Origin: Venturia oleaginea | Taxonomy: Eukaryota > Ascomycota > Dothideomycetes > Venturiales > Venturiaceae | Reading direction: 5' to 3' | Length of the DNA: 64,000 nt | Assembly (NCBI GenBank): GCA_013176395.1 | Contig: JABMLP010000023.1 | Location: 124,001-188,000 of the forward strand | Shown: positions 23,133 through 33,721 of the stretch, one piece after another | How the letters are laid out: every line of letters starts with the position of its first letter | How positions within the stretch are numbered: the stretch's first letter is position 1 | Notes under the pieces: generated by a model | Seen by the model: only the letters and a program-made list of their open reading frames with translations | What the model was told of the DNA's origin: nothing | The model's database searches: none | Translations under genes and position numbers: made by a program

Positions 23133-23440
23133 CTACTTCCTCACTTCACTTATCTCAGGCTCACCCGTTGGGCCTGCCATTGTACGTCCAGCAGAGAATG
23201 GAACGTCGACTTTTAGTCCGCGTCTGATGAGGAGGAGGGCACCGCCTACGAAGATGAAGAGGAGACCGAGGCCTGTTCCGAGTCCGATTCCAAGACCGAC
23301 ACTTGGGGAGTCGGAGACGCGTGCGACGAGGTGGTTCAAGTGGGAGACGGGAGCCATTTCAGGAGGTTTGGGCGAGGATGGCGTTGGTTTTGTGGTGAGT
23401 GGTGTCGGGATTGGAGGTGTATGATGGAGAGCTGAGTAGC
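23133..23440 (-). CDS. C-terminal exon of a possible single-pass membrane protein
   Basis: The minus-strand frame is open from about 23,440 to the stop at 23,133. It encodes a Pro/Thr/Ser-rich stalk (TPSSPKPPEMAP), then one hydrophobic helix with Gly-rich start (GLGIGLGTGLGLLFIFVGGA, followed by LLLIRRG) and a short basic cytosolic tail. This arrangement is common in fungal surface proteins. Upstream minus-strand sequence to about 23,750 is Ser/Pro-rich in shifting frames, but I could not join it with confidence. The ectodomain is unidentified, and the gene may be broken. Confidence 0.35.
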
Positions 23441-24512
23441 TTGAACTTTCGCAAAGTTAGCAGCTATACGAGCAATACTGCGTTGCGCATTTTACCCTTG
23501 AATTTCAATTCAAAGCTATAGTATTGGCAGTTTCAAGGTGTATAGGCAAGGTATACACTCTGGGAGGGAGTAGTGAAGGTGAGTACAGTGTAGGTGAAAC
23601 TGAGAAGTGCAACAAGGGAAGTCATGCGACTTAAGTGGAGTCACAGAGATCAAGCCTGGATGATCACGAGAAACAACCTTTGAGGAATCGTCGATGTTAG
23701 TGAGATGCTTAGGTGCGGGGAGAGGCGCCACTGACGTTAGTGGAATATGGGGTATTAAGTAGCTGCATTAAACAAAGGTGAGCTGTCTCTCTGATTAGGG
23801 AAGGAAATCTCTTGTTATATGTCAGCAGTGCGGTAGATTCGTCTCGATATTTGCTTGTATTGCTGCGTGGCACAATCACGGACTTGAAGGTTGACGAGGC
23901 TGAAGTTTATTGTTTGTTTTCATGTCAGCAAGGCTAGGCTAGGAAAAGTGGGTCAACTTCGTTTTGCGTGTTTCCGTGGAGCCTCGTCGCCCTTTTGACC
24001 GAGTCCAATTCCATCACTAGAGATGCAGACATGAAGGAGGACCATCAATTCCTCTGCCATGGTCGTGATTTGAGATTGGCCAATTCTGTTCAGGGCGTAG
24101 AAGGACATCCACATTCACCAACTCGCTTTACAATCACGGATAACACAAGTTCTTGCTTCTCATTCAATCCTTCAATGCGAGCCTATTTACACATTAGGAT
24201 AAAACAGCGGTTCCTATTGCTAGCACTTCTCTGCAAGCTCGCACTTCCCCATCTTGAGGCAAAAAAAAGCGCGGACCATGTTTTCATCCAGCTTTGTTTA
24301 TTTATCAAACCCATCACCCAACCAACAGCTAAAGTCTTGGGTCCGATATCGTAGATACTCCATCCTAACCGATCTAGGGACATTGAATGGTCTGAGAACA
24401 CGTTAGCAACTAAGCTCTTCCTATTAGCGGTCGAGAGATGGAACTTACGCAGCAGACTTGCGTTGGCCTCTTGAGCTGTTCTGCATGGCAGTGAGCTGTG
24501 CACCAATGCTCA
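23441..24512. other. gene-poor stretch
   Basis: Over 1 kb with short frames on both strands. The first 300 bases could hold upstream exons of the membrane-protein candidate at 23,133-23,440. Nothing else was recognised. Confidence 0.5.
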
Positions 24513-24777
24513 TTAACTTTCACCTCTGGTAGGCCACACCAGCTTAACTTTAATGACCTATTAGTCTGGAAGTTTCTACAATCAAGCAATTATTATAACG
24601 TACGATTTGTTTGGTCCCACGTTCATGACAAATGCCGCAGATATCCGCACGACCGTATATAGGTTGTCCATGTAATGAAGTAGAGAGTCCAGCGTTGTTG
24701 TCAGATAGGTCTATAAAAGGAGAAGCAGAAACTTGCTGGACAAGGACGATTGTTGAGAGGTGAAGTAGTAAGTGCAT
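24513..24777 (-). CDS. Small secreted protein candidate, 72 aa
   Basis: Exons 24777-24604 and 24557-24513; the donor is GTACGT, the acceptor GACTAATAG, phase 0. The N-terminus is a plausible signal peptide (MHLLLHLSTIVLVQQVSA, cleavage near ASP). The mature part is about 50 residues with a single CxxC pair (DICGICHERG) and a basic tail. The next cysteines seen in the unspliced frame drop out on splicing. It stands alone in a gene-poor stretch, as small secreted proteins of plant-associated fungi often do; that role is not shown. Without homologues it could be a chance frame. Confidence 0.42.
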
Positions 24778-25332
24778 ATTTGGAGTCGAAGAGCTTGAGA
24801 TGTTACGATAACGAGGAGTTGATTTGAGCTACAAAGTTGATAAGGTTGTACACAGCTTATATACTGTAATTAGTATCTATATTAAGTGACGAAGAGGGGT
24901 GTAATCGACGTGTTTAGGAATGACCTCCGTACCCCGTAGTCCGGTATCCGGGCGTATTTCTGATGCAATGTATAGTGATATCGATTGCATGCTTCAACGA
25001 CAAGGTTAAGGGATTTCTTCATTGCTGTGTTTGAAGTGAATGGTCAAATCTCGAGATATCACGTGATATGGACACAAAGAAAAGATCAAGTGCGAGAAAC
25101 GCTCGGTTCCATACGGCAGCCCCACCCGAGCTTATATTGGCTAATGTACATCCCGTGACCCGTCTCTTGAATTTTCCACATTTCATCCTCTATCAATCAA
25201 TCCGACCATCCATCATTCATCAATCGACCATCACATGTGGCCCTCATCAAGCTATCATTGGACACTGCCCCTCAACACGATTTCCCCCCTCAGAGTCACG
25301 TCCAAGACGCGTTTAAATCTACGGAACCAATT
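24778..25332. other. intergenic, no gene seen
   Basis: Between diverging genes. CT- and CA-rich patches at 25,180-25,260 may be promoter or leader of the gene starting at 25,333. Confidence 0.5.
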
Positions 25333-26344
25333 ATGACAATGTTCACGCCTCGGCCCAGTCTGCTCAGACAGAGATACACGTCAATCAGAAATTATCGCCC
25401 ATTTCCCGCTCGTGCATATCATCAAACCTGTCCTCCACAATCGGGCCGGACGCATTGGTGGCATGGCACTACTCTTCCCTTCGCAGTGGGAGTGGTCACT
25501 TCTTTAGGCCTTCGTCTTTCTGCTCCCCTTGCTTGCCTGGATAGCCCTTCTGGTGCTCCTCCAGCAAGCTCCCTCAGGGATGTTCTGTCTATTCTGTCAG
25601 GTCACTCTACGGTAGACATATTCAATAGCCTGGCTCATCATTACTTCAGCGACTCAGCGGAGAACCGGGAGAGAAATGCCGCATTTATAGCCCTCATTTG
25701 GATTGAGTAAGGAGAAGAGGAAGACCGTCTACGCACTGCAGAATGCAATTTCATCGAGCGTGCAGTCTTTCGCCTGGTTCAGCTGCATGCGGGAAAACCC
25801 TTGTCCGATCATGAGGCTACAAGTCTGAAGACCGAATTTGCTAGGGTGGAAGATGCCGTCTTGAAAGAACAGTCAGCGTTGATAGGAGTGCCCTACGATG
25901 AGGCTGCTCCCCCCAGCGAAGATGTTAAAACAGCTTTGATAGGAATATTTATGGCCGAGGTTATGCTGAACTTGCCTCAAGGAACGTCTGACGCACTTCA
26001 CGAGCCAGATGAAATATCCGATGACGAGGCTGGTGAAGGCCATGCTCATTCGGCTTTCATGACATCTTTCAACCCATCGGAAAGAGTCATTGTTGTTCAA
26101 GGTTTGAAAGAAGCTGTCAAAGTGTTGCGCAGGAAAGAAAAGGAGCCGTCGGGAATTGCAGCACTCCACGCAGATCTCTCACGGCTGGGATTTCTGGTAA
26201 TGCCTGAATAGGAAAGCAATTTCGAACATGCTGTGAAGCTTGCCATGCACTACGAGAGCTTGACAAAAGCCCAACTCGAAGCTATTAAGAAGGTTAAAAC
26301 CGTTGGCGGTCAGAAAGTGTGGCCCAATCCATTACTGGTATCAT
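25333..26344 (+). pseudogene. Unknown protein gene with two in-frame stops
   Basis: From the ATG at 25333 a single frame stays protein-like to about 26,344 except for TAA at 25708-25710 and TAG at 26209-26211. The start is Arg/Ser/Tyr-rich without acidic residues (RPSLLRQRYTSIRNYRPFP), like a mitochondrial presequence, followed by a hydrophobic stretch (TLPFAVGVVTSLGLRL). Later parts are helical and acidic (AVLKEQSALIGVPYDEAAPP, IFMAEVMLNLPQG, VQGLKEAVKVLRRKEKEP). The first stop sits in GAGTAAGG, which looks like a donor, but the nearest acceptor (CTGCAG, 35 nt on) breaks the frame. Both stops could come from C-to-T changes in CAA and CAG. I do not recognise the family. Confidence 0.5.
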
Positions 26345-27931
26345 ATAAGCTTATGCTTGTTCTTATAAAATATCTAATCCAATCATGGGTCTCAAATGAA
26401 AAAGACAGCGCAAACAGATTATGCGTCTCCGGGCTCACCTTCAAACAGACTTGACAAGATCCCGCCACGCATCAGGCCATGGACAAATGCTCCCCCAGCA
26501 AGCACATATTATCCTCCCCTGCGTCTCAAATTGAAAGGTACCCTTGCCGCAAACAAAATACACAGTATAACACATAATCTCCCTAGTCCAAGACCAAGAT
26601 ATCCTTTGCTTGTACGAAAGAATACACGCAAATCACACGCACCATGAGCATCATCTTTGAATTACTCGGGATCACCGGTAATAATTGCATCACCATCTTC
26701 AACATATCCTTGGAACAGATTCTGAAATGGGCTTGACATTGTTTGCCGCGATTTGATATACCATGTAGGTAGGTGTGCCGACCCGCCGTGAAATCGGCAA
26801 GATGCTGGCTCAGATCTTCTTCAGCTGGACGTCGACCAGCCAATCCACCTCTGAGCGTGAGACCAATCGAGTCCACCAGCCTTGCTGAAATATCCCTAAA
26901 GGAGTGTAGATTCGCATGTATTTATGTACTTGGCAGACGCTGGGTGTCTCGTAGACTAATTTCTTCCAGATGTTCCGGAGATAAGACGTATCGTTGAAGA
27001 TTTGTCCCTCTGTAAATCATCTCTGAGTGCTTACTATCTAAGTGTTACATCTAACAAGACGCCCTGCAAATGCGAGAAAGCCGCCGTATCGCTGGCTTGA
27101 TAGCAATACTCTGCTTTCAGAGACAACGAGGACATCTGCAAGTCATACTGACTTGATCCCTTTCACTACCGTAAGCTTTCGGTACAATCCGCCCCCGCCC
27201 GCGCCCGCACTGAGTCGATCGACAACTATACCTATATAAGTAAGATAAGGGAATTCATCAAGGAGATCCCTACTATCCTCGGCTATCCATACCCAACCCA
27301 TATTCATCGGTCCTAAAGCACACGCCACATGGGGGCCGAAAGTGAGAAAAGGGAACATCTTTTCTGAGCAGCCAAGACACCCAAGCAGACTCGTAATGTG
27401 GATCAAACACTTCGCTTACCACGTGTGGTACTACTGTAACGCCGATGTGAGGATTCTCGGAAACCAACCGCATTGCTGGCTGGCTTTACCGGATTCTTGG
27501 AAATATCCAAGCGCGGCCAAGGATTGGACGATCAAATTGAATGCAATTGGCTGTTTTCGTTGTAATTAGTCAACTCGGAGATGGATTTTTCAAACTTGAT
27601 GACCATTTGTGGGTGCTTCGATTGTCAGACGAGGCGGTGGATATGCTCGATGGCCATTTTCGCCTGGCTGTCACTTTCGTCCGCGTCCGATCCAGGCAAG
27701 CCAAAAATGGCAGCTGTCGAGAACCATCACCGTCCAAACCTTACTTGATCAGAGATGTGCTGGATGTGCTGGATGGAATTCAGAAAGGTCTTGATTATAT
27801 ATAACATCCGCTCGTAAAGATCATACAAAACAACATGATGAAGGGAACCAGCCAGATCGACCACAAACATGCTTCTCAGCTCATAACGCCAGCGTGAACC
27901 AATACCATATCGATAATTCAGGCTCAATGAT
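26345..27931. other. gene-poor stretch with a dispersed repeat
   Basis: About 1.6 kb with short, overlapping frames and no recognisable gene. It holds one copy of a repeat shared with 55,399-55,491, listed separately. Confidence 0.5.
27154..27250. repeat. Dispersed repeat, copy A
   Basis: About 95 bases align with 55,399-55,491 in the same orientation. Shared blocks are TGATCCCTTT, CTACCGT, GTACAATCCGCCC, GTCGATCGA and ACAAGTAAGA or ATAAGTAAGA. Copy A has about 8 extra bases in a CCCGCC-rich patch. Neighbouring sequence does not match, so this is a short fragment of some older repeat. Confidence 0.7.
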
Positions 27932-30272
27932 TTAAACACCAGATCGGTAAATTTGAGCACCACCATGCCTCAATTGCACAGTCTCTCTCCTCTGCAACAC
28001 AATGATAGCCCGATTAAGAGCTTGCTCACTATACCCTCTACCATCAACAAACTCTCTCTTCAGCGTCGCCAAACTAGTAGACCATCCAATTGGCAATCTC
28101 CTTCTCAACTCATCTTCAACCTTGTTAACCTCGTCCATCAATTCTTTGGATCCTTGACCTTCGCCTTGGGTGACAGCATCCATAGTCGAGGCTAGGAACA
28201 AGCGGATGGCTTCGTCGACATGTTCTTCCGTGGCGACGGGTGAGAGGGCGAGTTTGGCGAGGGACTCGGAAATGCGTACGATGGCCTCTAGTTGACGAAT
28301 GGTGATGGGGATCGAGGAGCGAGCGTTTGCGCTGAGTTCCGCGGCGTGCACTTGACGGCGGATAGAGACAAAGTGGGATGAAAGCTTCTCGGCAGCCTCG
28401 GGCGATAATCTTGGAGCGCATTTTCTGATGTCAAGTTAGCTTTGGAATAGGCACATCCGATTTGGATAGGTCCTCACTGCTTGCAATAGGAAACGTATCT
28501 CTTCATCTTTTCCACTGGAATCTCAGCTTGTACTTGTTCCTCGACACCTCGTCCACCCATGGCAAGACCCATAACATGCTTGGCTATTCTTTCGTCACGG
28601 CCTCGGTCGTGCTCGTCCCTTACAATGAAGATCATGTCAAAACGCGAGAGAATCGTGGTCTGGAAATCGATATTCTCGCCAGGAGTTTTGAGGTCGTCAT
28701 ATCGTCCGAAAATAGGATTGGCGGCGGCGAGAACGGAAGTTCTGGCATTGAGGATTGTCGTGATACCAGCTTTTGCAATGGAAATTGTTTGTTGTTCCAT
28801 AGCTTCATGGATAGCGACTCGATCTTCGTCCCTCATTTTGTCGAACTCGTCGATGCACACAACACCACCATCTGCAAGAACCATGGCACCACCTTCGAGG
28901 TAGAATTCTCGCGTGCTATGATCTCTCTGCACGGAGGCTGTGAGACCGGCTGCCGAAGAACCTTTACCAGATGTGTAGATAGCAATGGGCGCAACTTTCT
29001 CGACGAATTTCAACAACTGAGATTTTGCAGTACCAGGGTCACCGAGAAGTAGCACATTGATATCTCCTCGTAGTTTCATGCCATCTGGTAGAATTTTCTT
29101 GGAGCCTCCCATCAGTAAGCATGCAATGGCCTTCTTGATATCAGCATTGCCATAAATCGATGGAGCGATACAGTTGGCGAAGACCTCGTAGAGGTCAGGC
29201 CTCCTGCTCATCTCCAAGAACTCCTGCTCTTCCTCTTCTGTGAATGTTGCATTTCCCTTCATTGTGTGGTCCACGTCGGCATGAATTCCTACAGCACGAA
29301 TGTATGGGTTTCGAATGGCGACAGCGGCGTTAGTCCCGCTGTTGCCTCCCTTCGACTGGTAAATAGAGAACACACCCATGATTGTGCATCTTGATCCTGG
29401 AACGACTCGATTCGTGAGGTAGCGATCGGCTGAGATCAGAATATGGCGAGGAAGTTCTCCGACCGGCACTTGGTCTGGGGCCTCCTGAAGCTTCAAAATC
29501 TGCTGGTCGATGAATTGACACTTCTCATGCACAACAAAGTATGGGTCGAGAGGACATTTATCTGCAACATCTGCATCCGTCCTTACTCTTCCACATGTTC
29601 TCGGGAGACTGATACCAGCAAACCCGCCAATTACAGGCATTTGCTGGGAATATTGACAATTGCGGCATTGTATCGCAATCGTGGTGGCTTTTGAGGATAG
29701 TGTCGAGGCCCCGATGACAATTCCGGGTATTCTCACAAGACTTGAGACATTATCGGCTGTGAGATCGCGAATAGAGACGTGGGAGACGGAGGAGTGGAGG
29801 AGAAGCTGGTGTTCGGGGAGTTGTTTGTCTTTTTCCGAGGGGTAAACAATGCGCTGGGTGCATTTCTTGATGGCGGCCTCGAACTGAGAGCATAGTCAGC
29901 TGTTGTTCCAGTACATTCTCTGGCTCCATTTGGCCTACAAGAGGTATTATCTCAGCTGGTTCTGTATTGAGCTTGTGGGCGACTTCTTCGTCGTAAGAGA
30001 TGAGATGCGCAATATCGACATCGAGGTAATACTGCTTGACGAGGACATTCTCGCGAATCTGGTCTCTTCAAAGAATATTAGTACACTTGCTATGAGGTCC
30101 ATTCTCGTAGCAAAAAAACACACCTGTACAAGAAGACACCGTCAATCTCATATTGAAGAATGAAGTTGACCAGCGTCTGCTGAATAACTTGGCGACTATC
30201 AGGATCCGGGGTCTCATTTGGGTCCTGGCGATTGTAGCCTACGCTCAAGGTGTATGTAGATTGTCTGTCCAT
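27932..30272 (-). CDS. MCM5: DNA replication licensing factor MCM5
   Basis: Four exons: 30272-30124, 30065-29939, 29883-28478, 28424-27932; phases 2, 0 and 2 agree, giving 724 aa, the normal length. Mcm5 is one subunit of the MCM2-7 helicase ring loaded at origins in G1 and activated in S phase. Motifs: zinc finger with CRNC and a later C/C pair ([13 protein letters not shown]); Walker [12 protein letters not shown]; Walker [14 protein letters not shown]; sensor and Arg-finger region [10 protein letters not shown]-terminal lid [18 protein letters not shown]. Splicing at 28,478/28,424 restores the junction [16 protein letters not shown]. The exon 1/2 junction restores FLYRDQIREN. The model is complete and intact. 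Confidence 0.96.
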
Positions 30273-31617
30273 TCTGAAGGTTTGCGATAGTGGTTGCTTT
30301 GTGAGTTGAGGGGGAAACGGATGGATGCGAGATTGGAAGAAAATCGACGCGTCGCGTACGCGCTTCAGACCAATATACGGTTAAGTTGAATATACAGTAG
30401 CGCTAACATAGAATACATTGAATATCACTTCGATACCGTACAGTCCCAGGCGCTTCAGTTCTCACCATCAACAGATCAACTTAACAATTTTCGAACAATC
30501 TCCGAACGCGGCAGTTTTTGGCCAATTCAGTTCAGTCTTCTTCAAATTCTGTGACTATGGATCACTTGAGACAATCATAAAATTACAGATTATGAACAGC
30601 AAAGTCATGGCAGCTGATATTTCTTCCATTGGTATCGAAGCTGAGAAACCAATCTTTCTTCTGCTCATTGGTCGATGTATCACTATGCAACAGAGTTGTT
30701 AGTACAAGTAGATCTGCTAGTAGAAGATCATGCTTCACTAACACAAGAGTAGTTGTCCAACTCGTTCCATACGCATCTGCCAAAACCTCGAGAAATAATT
30801 GCACTTTTTGGCCATTGGGAGTATTCCGCGTGAGTAGATGGCTGGCTAGGTCGACCAGGTCAGATTTTCAATCACCAGATGCGCTGATAATAGGCGTACT
30901 TTATCATTCTTAACAGCTGCTTGGGATTTCTTCGTGCAGGATGGTCATCGCGTCAGACTATGTCTATCGAACGGTTCTCTCTCAGCGTGACAAGGCCCTT
31001 CGTAATGTGGGAGAGAGCACGCGCAACGTAACAATCAATAAAACTCGGCGAGAAAATAAAGGGGAGATTGGATCATTCAATAAGCCAGGCAATCACTACC
31101 ATATTCATGTACATATTTTTTCATGTCTATACAAGCAAAAGGGGGTCAAGACTCTGAAATGACGCCCGCAGAGCTCCTGTAAAGCTGCCATCCAAGAAAA
31201 TCCATTTATGGTTTGTACTCGACCTGCGAAGATAGAACCTATCTTACTAATTGCAGTCAAAAGGGTAATGACAGGCGGATCGGAAACAACCGATAGATTC
31301 GAGGTCGGAAAACAATTGCCCATTCGCATTTACCCGATAGCTACATAAGAACGCATATCTTTGCTTTTCGCAATTTGCCGATCGGGACGGCAGAGAAACC
31401 TCACGTTCGACATCATTCATGATCATAGCGGCGCGGTGAGAGCGAGACCATTCGAGAGTTACTCTTTTTCTGAAGTGTTCAGAGTCTACTTAAATGCATC
31501 CATTGAACACTCTACCAGGAAAATCAGATAATTCATATCTGCACTTCGCAATACAATACCTCTGTTGACTTTCACAAAATTCATCTTCCACTGACATAAA
31601 TCACTTGCCAAACAACC
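30273..31617. other. intergenic, no gene seen
   Basis: About 1.3 kb between the MCM5 start and the broken binding-protein gene. Only short shadow frames are present. Confidence 0.55.
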
Positions 31618-32593
31618 ATGCAGCCAATTTATCTCACCGCCACTGGCTACAATCTCAATTACCTCCCTGAGTATATTGCGCTCCGACATGGATTCTTCCG
31701 CGAGCAAGGTCTCGATGTCACCGTCAAGATCCCCACACCTTGGGACGGCGTACTCGACGAACTCGCCACAAGTCGAGCCGAATTAGCACTCGGTGGTGCC
31801 TGGGTACCATCCTTGGTCAAATAGCAAACCGCTGTCCTCTCGCCATCATCAGACGAACCACTTCCACCGCCTTCAAGCTAAGCGATATGGTCGGCCGCAC
31901 CGTTATAATGAAATCTATTGGCGGCGGCGCCAGCGTTGGCCTCTTCTTCAAAATGCTGCTGCGCGAGAATGGTGTTGACCCACGACAAGTCGATTAGATC
32001 CAGGATCTCGACGGTGTGATGCTGGGGAATTTGTTCCAAGGAGGCATGGGCGATTACTTCATCACCGATAACCTCTCCGCCCGGACCATGGCCGCGCGCA
32101 ATCCCGATGTCTCCATTACCTTGGAATAGTGCCGTGGAGCGTGTACTATCAGGAGACTGCGAGGATCACTCCAGAGACACTCGCAGTGCAGGAGCGCTTC
32201 TTCGTCGGCCTACAGAAAGGCATCAACTTGGTGCTCGCTAACGACGCCGAGTCATTCCGCGACGAGTTGGCTGAACTATTTCCTGCGGCCCTAGTCGATG
32301 TCGTCGTTGGTCTAACCAATTCCTTCCGTCGCGAGGGCATGTGGAGGTCCGTCGTAGTCCCCCCAACGGCGTTCTCACGCTGGCAGCAGGGACTCACCGA
32401 TGCGCGTCTGGTCAAGGAGCCTCTTCCTTATGACACCATGGTGAAGAACACATCTGCAGTGGCAGCGCAGAGCAAGCTGCGGACGACCAGCGTGGTGAAG
32501 AAGAAGACTCTTACCAATAGTAAATGTGTCAGCAATGGAGGACAACGCGCGGTGCAGCCTCTCACACTTACTCCAATTGAAGCTTTTATGTAG
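31618..32593 (+). pseudogene. NMT1/THI5-like substrate-binding protein, broken
   Basis: The N-terminal part is clear: YLTATGYNLNYLPEYIALR, HGFFREQGLDVTVKIPTPW, ELATSRAELALGGAWVPS. Then come a TAG (31822-31824) with a frame change, a second segment (FKLSDMVGRTVIMKSIGGGA), another TAG (31995-31997), and a further frame change near 32,127 before the C-terminal part (YYQETARITPETLAVQERFF). Thus at least two in-frame stops and two frameshifts. The family is the type-2 periplasmic-binding fold seen in nitrate, taurine and pyrimidine-precursor binding proteins and in fungal Nmt1/Thi5. The pieces are collinear and nothing large is missing, so inactivation looks fairly recent. It lies next to remnants of a regulator and a transporter. 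Confidence 0.75.
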
Positions 32594-32900
32594 TCCAACA
32601 ACACTCTTGATATCTGGGTTTCATCGCTTTGCTTGGACGGCTATGTTTAGTCTTGAGCAGAATAATCTAAACCTCGCCTGTATCACTCAGCATCTCATCC
32701 CTCTCCGAGACGGCAATTCCTGCAGCAAATTTCCAACCTGTTTCTCAAAATCTGTTCGGTTGCGGCGGGCTTCTTCGGCGTCATTGGTGACTAGGAAATC
32801 AATCGTGGCTGATGAGAGCGTGCCGAAGATATCGCGACAACCTGACGCGCCGGGAAAAGTCTCTGACATGGCGGATAGTGTTGATCCGCAGGATTGAAGG

Positions 32901-32910
32901 GTAGAGATAC
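32901..32910. repeat. 10-bp target-site duplication, left copy
   Basis: GTAGAGATAC directly precedes the left inverted repeat and recurs exactly at 33,712-33,721 after the right one. Confidence 0.85.
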
Positions 32911-33711
32911 CGGCTAAAGTCTCCACTCGAACATGCCTTACCTAAATCGTCTGCACGTATGCTCCGGCAGTCTCGGACATGCCTTCCGTGGCATGTACTG
33001 CACGCATGCCCTGTACATACTCGGACATGCAGAAAGCATGCGGTAGAATGCTGTATTATGCGAAAGCATATGGTGGTACATTTTTAAGAGGGAAGCATGC
33101 GGCAGAAGAGTAACTATTAACCAATCACATGCCTGTATTCTATACCGCCTTGGCAGCCTTGGCAGCCACCGCGCAACTCCGTAATTCTCTCCATCTATAC
33201 ATCACCTTAACCATCACAACCACACTCGTTTTAGACGATTCCACGATGCCATTATCACTGGCCTTATTCTACAATGAGGGCTTGGCGCCGCCTTAGCGCT
33301 TTTCAAATGGTAGAATCGCTCAATTTATTAAGATTATGCGATTGCCGTAGAGTTTGACTTTATACATTATCTCAATGCGGTTAGCGCAATTCTGGCGGCG
33401 GCCATGAGGGCCGCCGCATTGCATTGCAGTGTTATTTTCGTCTCATTCTCGTGTTATTCTCGAGTTTGGCTTGCAGTTGAGCGTTTATAACTCCATGATA
33501 TCATCTATCTCCGTTTAAGCCAGCGGAAATGGTCTACCGCATGCCCTGACATACTAGGACATGCCTTGTCGAGTCTCGGATATGCATAGCCCGCTTTTAC
33601 ATACTAAAACATGCTAAAAGCATGTGTGCATGCGACAGGGCATGTCCTAGTATGTCAGGGCATGTAGTAGACCGTTTGAGCAAGGCATGTTCGAGTGGAG
33701 ACTCTAGCCCG
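32911..33711. mobile_element. Non-autonomous inverted-repeat element (MULE-type MITE candidate), 801 bp
   Basis: Terminal inverted repeats of 29-30 bp: left 32911-32939 begins CGGCTAAAGTCTCCAC, right 33682-33711 read in reverse begins CGGGCTAGAGTCTCCAC. They match except for one indel and one substitution. A perfect 10-bp direct duplication flanks the element; this length is typical of Mutator-like elements (9-11 bp), not Tc1 (TA) or hAT (8 bp). The interior has no coding frame. It holds many CATGC-containing motifs near both ends and a strong hairpin at 33,531-33,673. It sits inside the C-terminal part of the transcription-factor remnant. The superfamily assignment is inference from the duplication length. 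Confidence 0.8.
33531..33673. repeat. Large hairpin inside the inverted-repeat element
   Basis: Arms 33,531-33,571 and 33,633-33,673 are reverse complements over 41 bases with 3 mismatches (start GGTCTACCGCATGCCC; reverse of the right arm GGTCTACTACATGCCC). The core GCATGCCCTG-CATACT-GGACATGC also occurs once near the left end at about 33,004-33,032. Confidence 0.85.
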
Positions 33712-33721
33712 GTAGAGATAC
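33712..33721. repeat. 10-bp target-site duplication, right copy
   Basis: GTAGAGATAC, identical to 32,901-32,910. Confidence 0.85.

Noticed and set aside
25707..25741. Intron GTAAGG...CTGCAG removing the first stop of the unknown gene
   Set aside because: Only 35 nt long and it shifts the frame into stops.
32930..33660. Repeated CATGC motifs as a CRISPR-like array
   Set aside because: Motifs are irregularly spaced, occur in both orientations and sit inside an inverted-repeat element in a eukaryote.
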